Assembly: GCA_026168455.1 (NCBI GenBank)
Contig: CM047431.1
Coordinates: 28,399,569 to 28,463,568, forward strand
Reading direction: 5' to 3'
Length of the DNA: 64,000 bases
Origin: Theocolax elegans
Taxonomy: Eukaryota; Arthropoda; Insecta; Hymenoptera; Cerocephalidae
Made by a program: the position numbers and the translations under genes. Under the pieces are notes generated by a model. The model saw only the letters and a program-made list of their open reading frames with translations. It did no database searches and was not told the origin of the DNA. This document shows, piece by piece, positions 10,522-22,000 of this stretch. Numbering within the stretch: position 1 is the stretch's first letter; each line of letters starts with the position of its first letter.

Positions 10522-11201
10522 GGTACTTAAGGTATATTCTTTTCGGCTATCTATACGCTTGTATTATTCGTAAAGGCAAACCTGATATTTTATGTTATTT
10601 CAAATACTGAACCAACCGTTTTCTCTTACAACAATTATTATTTGATACTGCAATTTATTTATAATAATTATTCTTTGCATTGCATTTTATTTGCAATATT
10701 TACGGTTTGAATTGCAATTTATTAACAATAATTCTTATTTCGATTATTAATTATTAATGTTTATAATAAAATAACCTTGTGTATATTTCATGCTATAATG
10801 TGTTAACGTGTTCACCGTACAATTGTTTATTTAATCAAAATTAAAATCGTTATTTGACTTAAATAATTTTATGCATTTGTTAATAAAATAGTGTAATTTT
10901 ATGTGTTTTTGCCCATTAAAAAGCTGTAAGAATATAGTTACACGTGTTCATTTAAAGGAAAACAGCATATTATGATGTTAACATTTTTAAATAAATAACG
11001 CATGATTAATAAGAAATAAAACATATATTATTTTATTGATCCCACATTATATCCTACATTTCTACTCTCAAAATAACTTCGCTCGCTACTCTTGGAGACG
11101 TAAGGCTAGTCCTAGTCAAACAAGAGCGAAAGGAACGCGAAGGGTTTATTAACCATTTGCCTTCTTGTAACATTTTTATAGTGGTTGGTCTGGACGTGAC
11201 A

Positions 11202-11286
11202 GATTGTATTAATTATTATAATAAATTTGGTGCATCAGCCGGGAAACTCATATTTTTGAGAGAAAAATAAAGAGATTAAAGGAATA
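11202..11286 (+). other. Gypsy leader with primer-binding-like site
   Basis: The sequence after the LTR end is AT-rich and then reads TTGGTGCATCAGCCGGGAA, resembling primer binding sites of insect Gypsy-like elements. It lies 25 bp from the LTR end rather than directly beside it, so the matching tRNA is uncertain. Confidence 0.4.
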
Positions 11287-11937
11287 ATGTATTTAGAAAT
11301 AAAATGTCTGGTTCGCATAAAAATACTGATTGTTTATGTAAATAAACAAAGAAACACGAGTTTAGAATTTTCTATGAATGATACGTTATTAAATTTATAC
11401 AAAGAAAAAGTTATGACTCTCGATACTCTCGATTTAACTAAAACTCCTAGGGAAACAGTGCAAAATTTGACAAAAGAAATAAATTATTTAAAGGATAGAC
11501 TAGAAAAAGGTGCAGCAAATATTTCATTATCTATAAAAATACCTCGCGGTTTTGAATATAGTGACCCTTTTTTTTCAACCGATCTTTCTATTTCCGAGGT
11601 TAGTAAAAACGAGCCAGAAGACGCAATAATTACTCCCACGCGCGTAAAACATTTTAGTTTAAAACCCGTTATTTTGAAATACGAGGAACAAAAAGAACTT
11701 ATCGCGAATAATCCTGTAAATTTTAGTATGCCAGCCCCAATTTATCGTCCATATGAACCATTAATTTTAACACAGGATAACGTTATAAGCTCCGTAAGAA
11801 AACGGCTCGCGACTGAAGTGAAAAAAGAGTTGTTAGATTCATATCTCGAAGAACCTAAAATCATAGAAAGTTTACAAAAAGTGTCAAAAAAGGGACAACT
11901 TATAACGGAATTTCTCACACATAGTTTCAAAAAATAG
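11287..11937 (+). pseudogene. gag: Gypsy gag, N-terminal part
   Basis: A 216-codon frame opens 85 bp after the LTR, where gag is expected. It is Lys/Glu-rich, with a helical segment (TLDTLDLTKTPRETVQNLTKE) and a Pro-rich middle. No catalytic motif is expected in gag. The true start may be at a later Met, since the first residues are basic and hydrophobic and atypical. The frame ends at a TAG, and a short GC-richer stretch separates it from the rest of gag. The assignment rests on position and on downstream capsid and zinc-knuckle sequences. Confidence 0.55.
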
Positions 11938-12063
11938 TATACAATACTCGTATGCTCAGGCGATTCAAGTATTTGTCTGTTTGCCACCCTCGCTTCGCTC
12001 AGGCGGCAAATGCGACTCGTACGTGACTCGCCTGTTTCGCACATTTGTATCGTAATGTACTAT
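11938..12063. repeat. short GC-richer insertion with internal hairpin in gag
   Basis: It interrupts gag. TTTGCC and GGCAAA flank CACCCTCGCTTCGCTCAG, and GGCGA/TCGCC blocks repeat in opposite orientation, so the segment can fold. The composition differs from the AT-rich gag on either side. It may be a small foldback insertion. Confidence 0.35.
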
Positions 12064-12665
12064 TTCCGCACCGATCGAAAAAGAGACTGAGAAAGCAAAG
12101 GCATTAGTGACAGACACGGCGAAAATACTCGAGGATAAACTAATTCTCGACGTGACAGATTTTACAATTCCCTTCGATAATCAATTCATGAAAAGATCAG
12201 CCGAACAAGCAAACTTTTCTAAGAATAAAGACGACTTGTTCAATAAAATAAATTAGACGAATTAATAACAATCACCGGAACAAAACCAAAAAAATTAGAT
12301 AGGAGTGAGGTTAAAAACAAATTAGTAATAAAACAATGACGTCTCAAATTCGAGATTTATGCAATGAAGCAAAAGAAATTTCACCGTCGGAGTACGAGAA
12401 AGAATTAACAAAACTTATTCGAATGCGTTTATATGGGGAAACTTTAAGTTGTGCGAGCGGAGAAAATTTTAATTCTATCAAAGAGATATCCGATTTTTTC
12501 GAAAACACCTTCGGATCGATAAAAACATATTACGAATGGACGGGAGACCTTGCTAAATTAAAACAGAAAAACAATGAGACAGTCGTTGCTTATTTTAATC
12601 GGTTACAAGAAATAAAAAATGAAATAGTCAAAATGGCCGACAGAGAGAGACTCCAATTTTTATAA
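12064..12665 (+). pseudogene. gag: Gypsy gag, capsid-like part
   Basis: From about 12070 one frame reads EKETEKAKALVTDTAKILED, and from 12336 another frame continues as a 109-codon stretch. The latter contains SEYEKELTKLIRMRL, SIKEISDFFENTFG and YFNRLQEIKNEIVKM, with the alternating helices and YxxRLQ-like segment of retrotransposon gag capsid domains. The two parts are separated by stops and a frameshift. After 12660 the same protein continues in another frame with one in-frame TAG. Confidence 0.6.
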
Positions 12666-13420
12666 AACAGGCTCGTGAACAAGCGCTCGAGGTGTAGCGC
12701 GAGTACGCTTGCAGCATCTTGGACGAGGAGACGCCGAGCCGAAAAGATGCTCATTTTCGTTCAACTCGAGAAATGCGTAAAGTAAACTATATTTCGAAAA
12801 AATCTCCGATTGTATGTCAATATTGTTCTAAAACTGGTCATGGAGCCATAAATTGTTTCAAATTAGCACGAAGTTTCGCAGAAAGATTTTCCGATAATAA
12901 CAACCGACGCAATCCCATAAACAGTTCATATAGCCCACAAAATCGCTCGGATATCAGTCGTAATTATAATAGACCAAATTTACAATTTGGTGGTTGGAAC
13001 GAGTATCAAAATCAGACGGAATTTTTACCAAATAGAGACAGAGATAAAAATGATTCCTTTGTTCGTTGTAATAATAATAAATACTCATCGCAGCAATTTA
13101 ACAAAGAAGATCGGGAAAATAATGCCGGGACTCACGGTGTGCGCGAGTCGGTTAATTCAACTTCCCAAGAATCACGATATATTAATAACGAATCGAATAA
13201 TAATATAAGTTCACCAGTTACTTGTTTCCATTGCGGAAAACCCGGTCACATAAAGCGCGATTGTTATAAGTTACAAAGAGAGATAAGAGAAAGAAATCAA
13301 AATCAGGGAAACACCGATACTCTCTCTCCAAGGAGGGTCGAGAGAGAGGCTACGAATCAAATTCCCTCTACTTCGAGTGCAGAAACCCGCTCAAACGTCG
13401 CCTCCGCACCGCGAAAATAA
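12666..13420 (+). pseudogene. gag: Gypsy gag, nucleocapsid with two CCHC zinc knuckles
   Basis: Two zinc knuckles of the CX2CX4HX4C type are visible: CQYCSKTGHGAINC at about 12818 and CFHCGKPGHIKRDC at about 13222. They bind the genomic RNA during packaging. Between them lies a long Asn/Arg/Ser-rich linker, typical of a disordered nucleocapsid. The 233-codon frame itself is intact from 12719 to its stop; the upstream join to capsid is broken by a TAG and a frameshift. Confidence 0.85.
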
Positions 13421-13818
13421 ATTTAAGCCAACAAAGTTCAGCCCCGGTCGTAATCTTCGATACCGGTGAGTTAAGACGTCCGTTAAAATTCTTGCTAGAT
13501 ACAGGAGCATCGGTAAGTCTAATTAAAGAGTCAGAGGTAGACTCTCGCGTGAAAATTGACGAAAATGATATTATATTGTTAAAAGGCATAACTGGCCATT
13601 CATTAACTACTTGTGGTAAAATCAGAATAGATTTCGAAGGATCTCCCGTGGAACTCAATTTAGTACATGATTCATTCCCTGTACAACAAGACGGAATCTT
13701 AGGCACCGATTTTTTCCGTAGAAACGATGCCAAAATCAATTATTTGGAACAATATTTAGAATTGAACGGATTAATCATCTCTTTTGAAAATGCAAATAAT
13801 ATGCAAACGGATGAATAG
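13421..13818 (+). pseudogene. pol: Gypsy aspartic protease
   Basis: FLLDTGASVSLIK carries the D-T-G-A active-site motif of retropepsins at about 13490. ILGTDFF near 13700 is the second conserved block (hydrophobic-G-x-D). This enzyme cleaves the gag-pol polyprotein as a homodimer. The domain is about 100 residues and looks complete in one frame. It follows gag closely; whether it is joined by frameshift cannot be told because the region is degenerate. Downstream, the expected polyprotein is broken by a stop. Confidence 0.85.
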
Positions 13819-15141
13819 ATTTATATAATGGAGAATATCGAAAATAATGACCGAAAATCAATACGATATATGCCAAAACCACGGGAAAACAATGATAGTA
13901 CGAACATAAAAAATTCAAGATTTCATAATTATACCGATAGTGACTCAGAAACGTCATGTGATTTTCAATTACACGAAAATGATGAAACGTTTATAAAATT
14001 TGACACAAACGAATCATATGAAATCTACGAGCAAGAACAAAGAAATGAAAGAAATCAAAATGGCACCGACAAAAACCTATACCATCCACTGAAAAAGAAC
14101 AAGAGTTATATGACGATTATAAAAATGACGAAATACAAGTACATCAGATCGAAGAGGAGTCGGATCTAAAGAATAATACATGTAAAGCAAGTGAAAATTG
14201 TTATGGATTAATGAAGGAAGAACGATTACAAATAAATAATGAAAAAGCGCAGCCATGGGTATGTGATGTGACTGAGCCACGTATTAAAGAAAAATTTAAT
14301 GAAATTACTGGAAATTATGGTATTATTGGAGCACCATTGTTCGATAGGATGGCTGAGAGTCCATCCTGTACTAATTATGAAAACGAGGTTGACCTGAAGT
14401 ATGATATTGAAAATGAAATAAAAAATGAAGAAAATTTATTGGATAAGACAGTTAATAATTGTCGAATACAAATGGATTATGAAATCGAGGAAGGCGATAA
14501 ATGCGGACCTCGTGAAAATAAGGAAAATTTTGTTGACAAAGAGATAAATTGTCGAGTACAAATGGATTATGAAATCGAGGAGGGCGATAAATGCGGACCT
14601 CGTGAAAATAAGAAAGATTTTTTTGACAAAAAGGTGAATTGTCAAGCACGAAAGGATTATGAAATCGAGAAGGGCGATAAATGCGAAAAAGTTAGATACT
14701 ATCCCGAGAACCGAAATATTATGGATAAACGAACAAGGAACTGAAGAAACTAAAAATGAGATAAATAATGAAAATTTATTAAACATACAGGAAGAAAATG
14801 AACAGGATGAGGACCCTAGCGATTTTTTATTGAATGAACGAGTTACAAACGAAAATTTACGAAGTGAATTTGTTGAAGCCATATACGAAAACAAAATGAA
14901 TAACAGTTATTTGGTTCATTCAAGTAAACGTTATATTAATAATTTTTATAATTATGAAAGTGAAGAGGTCGACATACACGACATTTCTGACAATCGATCT
15001 GAAGCGAGGATACTTAACATAACGGAGGATACAAGTACACTTAATCGTAATCAACGATTAAAAGAAGCCTTGCATTTTGACAAAGTGGACGAGGAACAAA
15101 GACAATCAATAGAAAATTTAATTGATAAATATTCGGATTGA
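13819..15141 (+). pseudogene. Gypsy protease-RT linker, acidic and repeat-containing
   Basis: Three frames (13828-14169, 14211-14744, 14659-15141) cover this stretch with shifts between them. All are extremely rich in Asn, Glu, Asp and Lys and have no catalytic motif. The middle one contains three exact 90-bp repeats (see next entry). The last one ends with NLIDKYSD, typical of the segment just before the RT domain in Gypsy polyproteins. A long acidic linker of this size is unusual and probably species-specific. Confidence 0.5.
14455..14700 (+). repeat. in-frame 90-bp tandem repeat, three copies
   Basis: Copies begin at 14461, 14551 and 14641, spaced exactly 90 bp, which preserves the frame. 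The repeated peptide contains MDYEIEEGDKCGPRENK; the third copy is diverged (KDYEIEKGDKCEK). The repeat lies in the protease-RT linker. Confidence 0.85.
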
Positions 15142-16017
15142 TTCTGTCTAAAAGGAGAAAAATTAGGTGTGAAAAATGCTATAGAACATAGGATACCGAC
15201 TGTCGACGATATGTCAATCACAGTTAAGCCATATAGATTTCCTCATGCTCTCAAAAGCGAAATTGATAAACAATTAAAAGAAATGATTGAAGGAGACATA
15301 ATTGAACCATCAAGTTCCAATTATACATCACCTGTCTTTCTAGTAACAAAAAAGCCTGATATTCAGGGTAATAAACGATACCGACTAGTTGTCGATTTTC
15401 GACAATTAAACGATAAAATCGTAAATGACCGATACCCATTACCTAATATACTAGATATTATCGATCAAATCGGACCAGAAAATCATGTCTTCACCGTCTT
15501 GAATTTATGTCAAGGATTTTTACAAGTTCCGTTAGCTCAAGAAGATCGACATAAAACAGCTTTCGCCTCTTCATTCGGTTTAATTCAATTTAAAACAATG
15601 CCTATGGGATTATGCAATTCTCCAGTCACTTTTCAAAGAATGATTGATCGTGTTTTTTTATTTTTATTCCTTGACGACGCAGTTATATACGCTAAAATTA
15701 TTCAGGAGCATAACCAAAAGTTTGAAAAATTTTTGTAAAGAGTACGCGCCGCAAATCTGAAATTACAGCCAGACAAATGTGAATTTTTAAAGAAAGACGT
15801 AGTGTATCTGGGACACGTATTATCACCAGTAGGTGTTTTGCCGGGTCCAAAAAAATTAGAAGCAGTAAAAAAATTTCCAATTCCAAAAACAGTGAAAAAT
15901 ATACGTCAATTTTTAGGATTAGCAGGTTATTATAGACGATTCATTGCGAATTTTTCGGGTATTGCTAGACCATTAAGTAATTTATTAAAGAAAGACGCAC
16001 CTTCCTATGGTCCGTAA
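15142..16017 (+). pseudogene. pol: Gypsy reverse transcriptase
   Basis: RT blocks appear in order: YRFPHALKSEIDKQLKEM, IIEPSSSNYTSPVFLVTKK, YRLVVDFRQLNDKIV, RYPLPNI, VFTVLNLCQGFLQVPL, TAFASSFGLIQFKTMPMGL, then FLDDAVIYA (the Y/F-x-D-D box). After a stop at about 15738 the frame changes and VYLGHVLSPVGV and IRQFLGLAGYYRRFI continue into the thumb. The first catalytic Asp, expected in the L-D-L/x-x-G-F block, is Asn here (LNLCQGF), so the enzyme would be dead even without the stops. The 3' part is duplicated in tandem downstream. Confidence 0.9.
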
Positions 16018-16686
16018 GGTTCAAAAGGCTTTCGATGATTTAAGAGAAAAATTGTGTAAACAACCAATACTACAAATCGCAGATTTTTAATAAACCATTT
16101 ATAGTGACTTGTGACGCTAGCGGTACAGCAATAGCAGCAATATTATTACAAGGAGAGGTTGAAACCGACTTACCAGTTGCTTATGTTTCACGAGTATTAA
16201 ACAAAGCCGAGCAAAAATATGATACTTACTCCAAGGGAAGCATTAGCCGTACTGTATGCCGTCGATTCCTCATTATAACAGATCATAAACCACTTGTTTG
16301 GTTTAAAAACTCAGTAGATCCGACATCTAGAGTTAGTAGATGGAGAATAAAACTGAATGCATACGACTTTGACATCGTATACAAAGCCGGTAAAAGTAAC
16401 GTTAATGCTGACGCGTTATCAAGAAATCCAATAGAAGAACCCGTTTATGTTATTAAAAATCATTCTATGGAAACACGCAGTCGCGCAGGAAAAATAACAC
16501 GGCCAAACTACAACGAAAAGAGAGCAAAACGACCCAACAAGTCAAATATATCAAAAGAACCAGTCAAAAACCTTCCTATAATACAAGAAGCCCCCGAGGA
16601 AATTGAAACGATAGTCAACTCAGACAAAAGATTACAACCCATGGAGATAGATAATTTTAACAACAAATTTGACGAGTCCTGGGAAG
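16018..16686 (+). pseudogene. pol: Gypsy RNase H, first copy
   Basis: TCDASGTAIAAILLQG carries the first catalytic Asp of Ty3/Gypsy RNase H. VAYVSRVLNKAEQKYDTYS and ITDHKPLVWF follow, then RWRIKLNAYDFDIVYKAGK and NADALSRN, all standard blocks. A frameshift near 16230 destroys the E-A-L-A block that is preserved in the second copy. After NADALSRN the tether with METRSRAGK begins, and the copy stops at 16686, where the duplicate starts. Confidence 0.85.
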
Positions 16687-17862
16687 TCAAGGATTTTTAC
16701 AAGTTCCGTTAGCTCAAGAAGATCGACATAAAACAGCTTTCGCATCTTCATTCGGTTTATTTCAATTTAAAACAATGCCTATGGGATTATGCAATTCTCC
16801 AGCCACTTTTCAAAGAATGATTGATCGTGTTTTTTATTTTTATTCCTTGACGACGCAGTTATATACGCTAAATTATTCAGGAGCATAACCAAAAGTTTGA
16901 AAAATTTTTGTAAAGAGTACGCGCCGCAAATCTGAAATTACAGCCAGACAAATGTGAATTTTTAAAGAAAGACGTAGTGTATCTGGGACACGTATTATCA
17001 CCAGTAGGTGTTTTGCCGGGTCCAAAAAAATTAGAAGCAGTAAAAAAATTTCCAATTCCAAAAACAGTGAAAAATATACGTCAATTTTTAGGATTAGCAG
17101 GTTATTATAGACGATTCATTGCGAATTTTTCGGGTATTGCTAGACCATTAAGTAATTTATTAAAGAAAGACGCACCTTCCTATGGTCCAGTAAGGTTCAA
17201 AAGGCTTTCGATGATTTAAGAGAAAAATTGTGTAAACAACCAATACTACAAATCGCAGATTTTAATAAACCATTTATAGTGACTTGTGACGCTAGCGGTA
17301 CAGCAATAGCAGCAATATTATTACAAGGAGAGGTTGAAACCGACTTACCAGTTGCTTATGTTTCACGAGTATTAAACAAAGCCGAGCAAAAATATGATAC
17401 TTACTCAAGGGAAGCATTAGCCGTACTGTATGCCGTCGATTCCTCATTATAACAGATCATAAACCACTTGTTTGGTTTAAAAACTCAGTAGATCCGACAT
17501 CTAGAGTTAGTAGATGGAGAATAAAACTGAATGCATACGACTTTGACATCGTATACAAAGCCGGTAAAAGTAACGTTAATGCTGACGCGTTATCAAGAAA
17601 TCCAATAGAAGAACCCGTTTATGTTATTAAAAATCATTCTATGGAAACACGCAGTCGCGCAGGAAAAATAACACGGGCAAACTATGATGAAAAGAGAGCA
17701 AAACGACCCAACAAGTCAAATATATCAAAAGAACCAGTCAAAAACCTTCCTACAATACAAGAAGCCCCCGAGGAAATTGAAGCGATAGTCAACTCAGACA
17801 AAAGATTACAACCCATGGAGAAAGATAATTTGAACAACAAATTTGACGAGTCCTGGGAAGAA
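16687..17862 (+). repeat. 1.18-kb tandem duplicate of the RT-RNase H region
   Basis: The segment repeats 15510-16686 almost exactly, offset by 1174-1177 bp, beginning again at GGATTTTTACAAGTTCC. It contains second copies of the FLDD box region, the thumb (from 16977), the RNase H Asp block (about 17279), the EALAVLYAVD block intact, and METRSRAGK (17641). The sequences at the breakpoint share AAGGAT, suggesting a microhomology-mediated or unequal exchange. The few differences between copies show that it is recent relative to the element's other damage. Confidence 0.9.
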
Positions 17863-18489
17863 AAGGATGTTTACGAAGTACCAAACGATAAAAAGAAATT
17901 CATTGAAGTTAAAGAACCACACTTTATGAGAAAAGATAATTACGTTTATTTCATAACTACGACCGGAATGCCTTTAGATGAAGGATCCAGAAATTTGGCT
18001 TCAAAATTATTATTACCACATTTTTCCAATTTAAATCCAGGAAAATCAAGAATGAATAACAAAAACGGAAAAATGCATTTTGCTACGGTCTTACGTGACG
18101 AAAAGCGACTGAGTACTTCAGAAATTATTAATAATCTAAAAACGAATCTATTTAGTTTGAAAAACATTATATTAAAAGAAAAATTACGTTCAATAAGTAT
18201 CGCGAAGAGCGAATTTATTGAAAACGTTTCGTGGAATGAAATTTTGAAACAAATAATTATATCTCTACGAAAAATTAATGTAAAAATAATTATATGTTTA
18301 GGATTCATAAAATGTGCGGAAGAGTGTAATAGGGAAAATATTATTCGCGAAATGCACGAGTGTACTTGTGCGGGGCATAAAGGGGTAACAAAAACCAATA
18401 AACATATAAAACAACGTTTTTATTGGCCAGAAATTAAGAAAGACGTGCAAAACTACATTAGACATTGTTTAACTTGCCAACAAAAATAA
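17863..18489 (+). pseudogene. pol: Gypsy integrase, linker and N-terminal zinc-binding domain
   Basis: A 282-codon frame that begins in the duplicated part (METRSRAGK, 17641) continues through a charged linker to the H2C2 domain: MHECTCAGHKGVTKTNKHIK, then FYWPEIKKDVQNYIRHCLTC. Two His and the C-x2-C pair are present; this domain organises the integrase multimer. The frame ends at a TAA right after LTCQQK, where the intact protein would run on into the core. The core follows in the same frame after the stop. Confidence 0.85.
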
Positions 18490-18939
18490 TTGCTTCGTGT
18501 TAAAACTAAACAACGTATGATAATAACAGATACTCCGTACTCGGCTATGGAATCCATATCGGTCGATCTTGTGGGACCATTTCCCAGATCTCAAGATAAT
18601 AACAATAATATATTAACCATTCAATACAACCTTTCAAAATGCTATATGGCGATACCCATACCAGACGCGACCGCGGCAACGATCGCCGAAGCGTTAGTTC
18701 GCCGACACTTTTCAATATTTAGCGCCCCATTATTAATTATCTCCGACCAAGGTACCTCATTTTTAAGTAGTATGATGAGAGAAGTAGCGAAAATTTTTAA
18801 GATTAAACAAGTTAAAATCACAGCTTATCACCCTCAGTCCAACTCGGTTGAGCGTTTCCATAGCAGCTTAGCAGATTATTTAAAAACAATGATAGAAAGA
18901 AATGACGCATGGGATGAGTTATGCGAATTATGTTTATAA
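18490..18939 (+). pseudogene. pol: Gypsy integrase catalytic core, truncated
   Basis: All three D,D-E residues are visible: SVDLVGPFP (first Asp), LLIISDQGTSF (second Asp) and HPQSNSVERFHSSL (Glu). The core inserts the cDNA into the target. The frame ends in WDELCELCL, about 110 residues short of the usual Gypsy integrase end. No chromodomain, envelope gene or polypurine tract follows; the satellite array starts 117 bp later. Confidence 0.9.
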
Positions 18940-19056
18940 TATTTCAATGTCAGTTGAGCTTAGTCAAATTTAAATTTAACTGCTATAAAAAAAACGAATT
19001 ACAATAAAATAGAATCATTGAGGTTTAACACATCTCTAAACCTAAAACCTATATCC
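18940..19056. other. short junction between Gypsy integrase and satellite
   Basis: 117 bp of AT-rich sequence. It does not continue the integrase and is not a satellite unit. No target duplication or insertion signature could be matched with the far side of the array at 40216. Confidence 0.5.
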
Positions 19057-22000
19057 TATCCTTCCTAAGGAGTGCTTAATTGCACCCTTTCCTCCTCGTT
19101 GCGGTAAATGCGCCAGCAACATTGTCACTTATCCTTCCTAAGGAGTGTTTAATTGCACCCTTTCCTCCTCGTTGCGGTAACAGCTCCAGAAACACCGTCA
19201 CTTATCCTTCCTAAGGCGTGCTTAATTACACCTATGCCTCCTCGTTGCGGAAAAAGCTTCAGCAGCACCTTCACTTATCCTTCCTAAGGAGTGCTTAATT
19301 GCACCCATTCCTCCTCGTTGCGGTAATATCTCCAGCAACACCGTCACTTATCCTTCCTAAGGAGTGCTTAATTGCACCCTTTCCTCCTCGTTGCGGTAAA
19401 TACTCCAGAAACACCGTCACTTATCCTTCCTGAGGAGTGCTTAATTGCACCCATTCCTCCTCGTTGCGGTAAATGCTCCAGCAACACCGTCACTTATCCT
19501 TCCTAAGGAGTGCTTAATTGCATCCTTTCTTCCTCGTGCGATAATTTCTTCAGCAACACCGTCACTTATCCTTCCTAAGGAGTGCTCTAAGGAGTGCTTA
19601 ATTGCACCCTTTCCTTCTCGTTGCGGTAAATGCTTCAGCAACACCGTCACTTATCCTTCCTAAGGAGTGCTTAATTGCACCTATTCCTCCTCGCTGCGGT
19701 AAATGCTCCAGAAACACCGTCACTTATCCTTCCTAAGGAGTGCTTAATTGCACCCTTTTCTCCTTGTTGAGGTAAATGCACCAGCAACACCGTCACTAAT
19801 CCTTCCTAAAGAGTGCCTAATTGTACCCTTTCCTTCTCGTTGCGGTAAATGCTCCGGTAACACGGTCACTTATCCTTCCTAAGGAGTGCTTAATTGCACC
19901 CATTCCTCCTCGTAGCGGTAAATGCTCCAGAAACACCGTCACTTATCCTTCCTAAGGAGTGCTTAATTGCACCCTTTCCTCCTTGTGGCGGTAAATGTTC
20001 CAGCAACATTGTCACTTATCCTTCCTAAGGAGAGCTTAATTGCACCCTTTCCTCCTTGTGGCGGTAAATGTTCCAGCAACATTGTCACTTATCCTTCCCA
20101 AGGAGTGCTTAATTGCACCCTTTCCTCCGCGTTGCGGTAAGTGCTCCAGAAACACCGTCACTTATCCTTCCTAAGGAGTGCTTAATTGCACCCTTTCATC
20201 CTTGTTGCGGTAAATGTTCCAGGAACATTGTCACTTATCCTTCCTAAGGAGAGCTTAATTGCACCCTTTCCTCCTCGTTGCGGTAAATGCTCCAGCAACA
20301 TTGTCACTTACCCTGCCTAAGGAGTGCTTAATTGCACCCTTTCCTCCTCGTTGCGGTAAATGCTCCAGCAACATTGTCACTTATCCTTCCTAAGGAGTGT
20401 TTAATTGCACCCTTTCCTCCTCGTTGCGGTAAATGCTCCAGAAACACCGTCACTTATCCTTCCTAAGGCGTGCTTAATTGCACCTATGCCTCCTCGTTGC
20501 GGAAAATGCTTCAGCAGCACCTTCACTTATCCTTCCTAAGGAGTGCTTAATTGCACCCATTCCTCCTCGTTGCGGTAATATCTCCAGCAACACCGTCACT
20601 TATCCTTGCTAAGGAGTGCTTAATTGCACCCTTTCCTCCTCGTTGCGGTAAATCCTCCAGAAACACCGTCACTTATCCTTCCTAAGGAGTGCTTAATTGC
20701 ACTCTTTCCTCCTTGTTGCGGTAAATGTTCCAGCAACATTGTCACTTATCCTTCCTAAGGAGTGCTTAATTGCACCCTTTCCTCCTCGTTGTGGTAAATG
20801 CTCCAGCAACATTATCACTTATCCTTCCTAAGGAGTGCTTAATAGCACCTATTTCTCCTCGTTACGGTAAATGCTTCAGCAACACCTTCACTTATCCTTC
20901 CTATGGAGTGCTTAATTGCACCCATTCCTCCTCGTTGCGGTAATTTCTCCAGGCAACACCGTCACTTATCCTTCCTAAGGAGTGCTTAATTGCACCCTTT
21001 ATTCCTCGTAGCGGTAAATGCTCCAGAAACACCGTCACTTATCCTTCCTAAGGAGTGCATAATTGCACACTTTCCTCCTCGTTGCGGTAAATGCTCCAGC
21101 AACACCGTCACTTATCCTTCCTAAGGAGTGCTTAATTGCACCCTTTCCCCTCGTTGCGGTAAATGCTCAGAAACACCTTCACTTATCCTTCCTAAGGCGT
21201 GCTTAATAGCACCTATTCTCCTCGTTGCGGTAAATTGCTCAGCAACACCTTCACTTATCCTTCCTATTGGAGTGCTTAATTGCACCCATTCCTCCTCGTT
21301 GCGGTAATTCTCCAGCAACACCGTCACTTATCCTTCCTAAGGAGTGCTTAATTGCACCCTTTCCTCCTCGTTGCGGTAAATGCTCCAGAAACACCGTCAC
21401 TTATCCTTCCTAAGGAGTGCTTAATTGCACCCTTTCCTCCTCGTTGCGGTAAATGCTCCAGAAACACCGTCACTTATCCTTCCTAAGGAGTGCTTAATTG
21501 CACCCTTTCCCCCTCGTTGCGGTAAATGCTCCAGAAACACCGTCACTTATCCTTCCTAAGGAGTGCTTAATTGCACCCTTTCCTCCTTGTTGCGGTATAT
21601 GTTCCAGCAACATTGTCACTTATCCTTCCTAAGGAGTGCTTAATTACACCCTTTCCTCCTCGTTACGGTACATGTTCCAGCAACGTTGTCAGTTATCCTT
21701 CCTAAGGAGTGCCATATTGCACACTTTCCTCCTCGTTGCGGTAAATGCTCCAGCACCACCGTCACTTATCCTTCCTAAGGAGTGCTTAATTGCACCCTTT
21801 CCTCCTTGTTGCGGTAAATGTTCCAGCAACATTGTCACTTATCCTTCCTTAGGAGTGCTTAATTGCACCCTTTCCTCCTTGTTGCGGTAAATGCTTCAGC
21901 AACACCGTCACTTATATTTCCTAAGGCGTGCTTAATAGCACCTATTTCTCCTCGTTGCGGTAAATGCTTCAGCAACACCTTCACTTATCCTTCCTATGGA

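Larger units (their letters stand above)
7289..11201 (+). mobile_element. 5' LTR of the Gypsy element, interrupted by two TIR elements
   Basis: The LTR starts TGTCGCGTCCCGACG and ends GGACGTGACA. Segments 7832-8245 and about 10510-11201 match 58179-59305 (the 3' LTR) almost base for base. Without the two insertions at 8250-10482 the LTR is about 1.65 kb. The insertions sit in a (TA)n tract that is still short in the 3' LTR. A region resembling a primer binding site follows 25 bp downstream (TTGGTGCATCAGCCGGGAA at 11227-11245). A short frame at 8070-8291 lies wholly in LTR sequence and is not a gene. Confidence 0.75.

Noticed and set aside
14436..14894. 152-codon minus-strand frame opposite the Gypsy linker
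   Set aside because: Antisense shadow of the 90-bp repeats; the sense frame fits the pol order.
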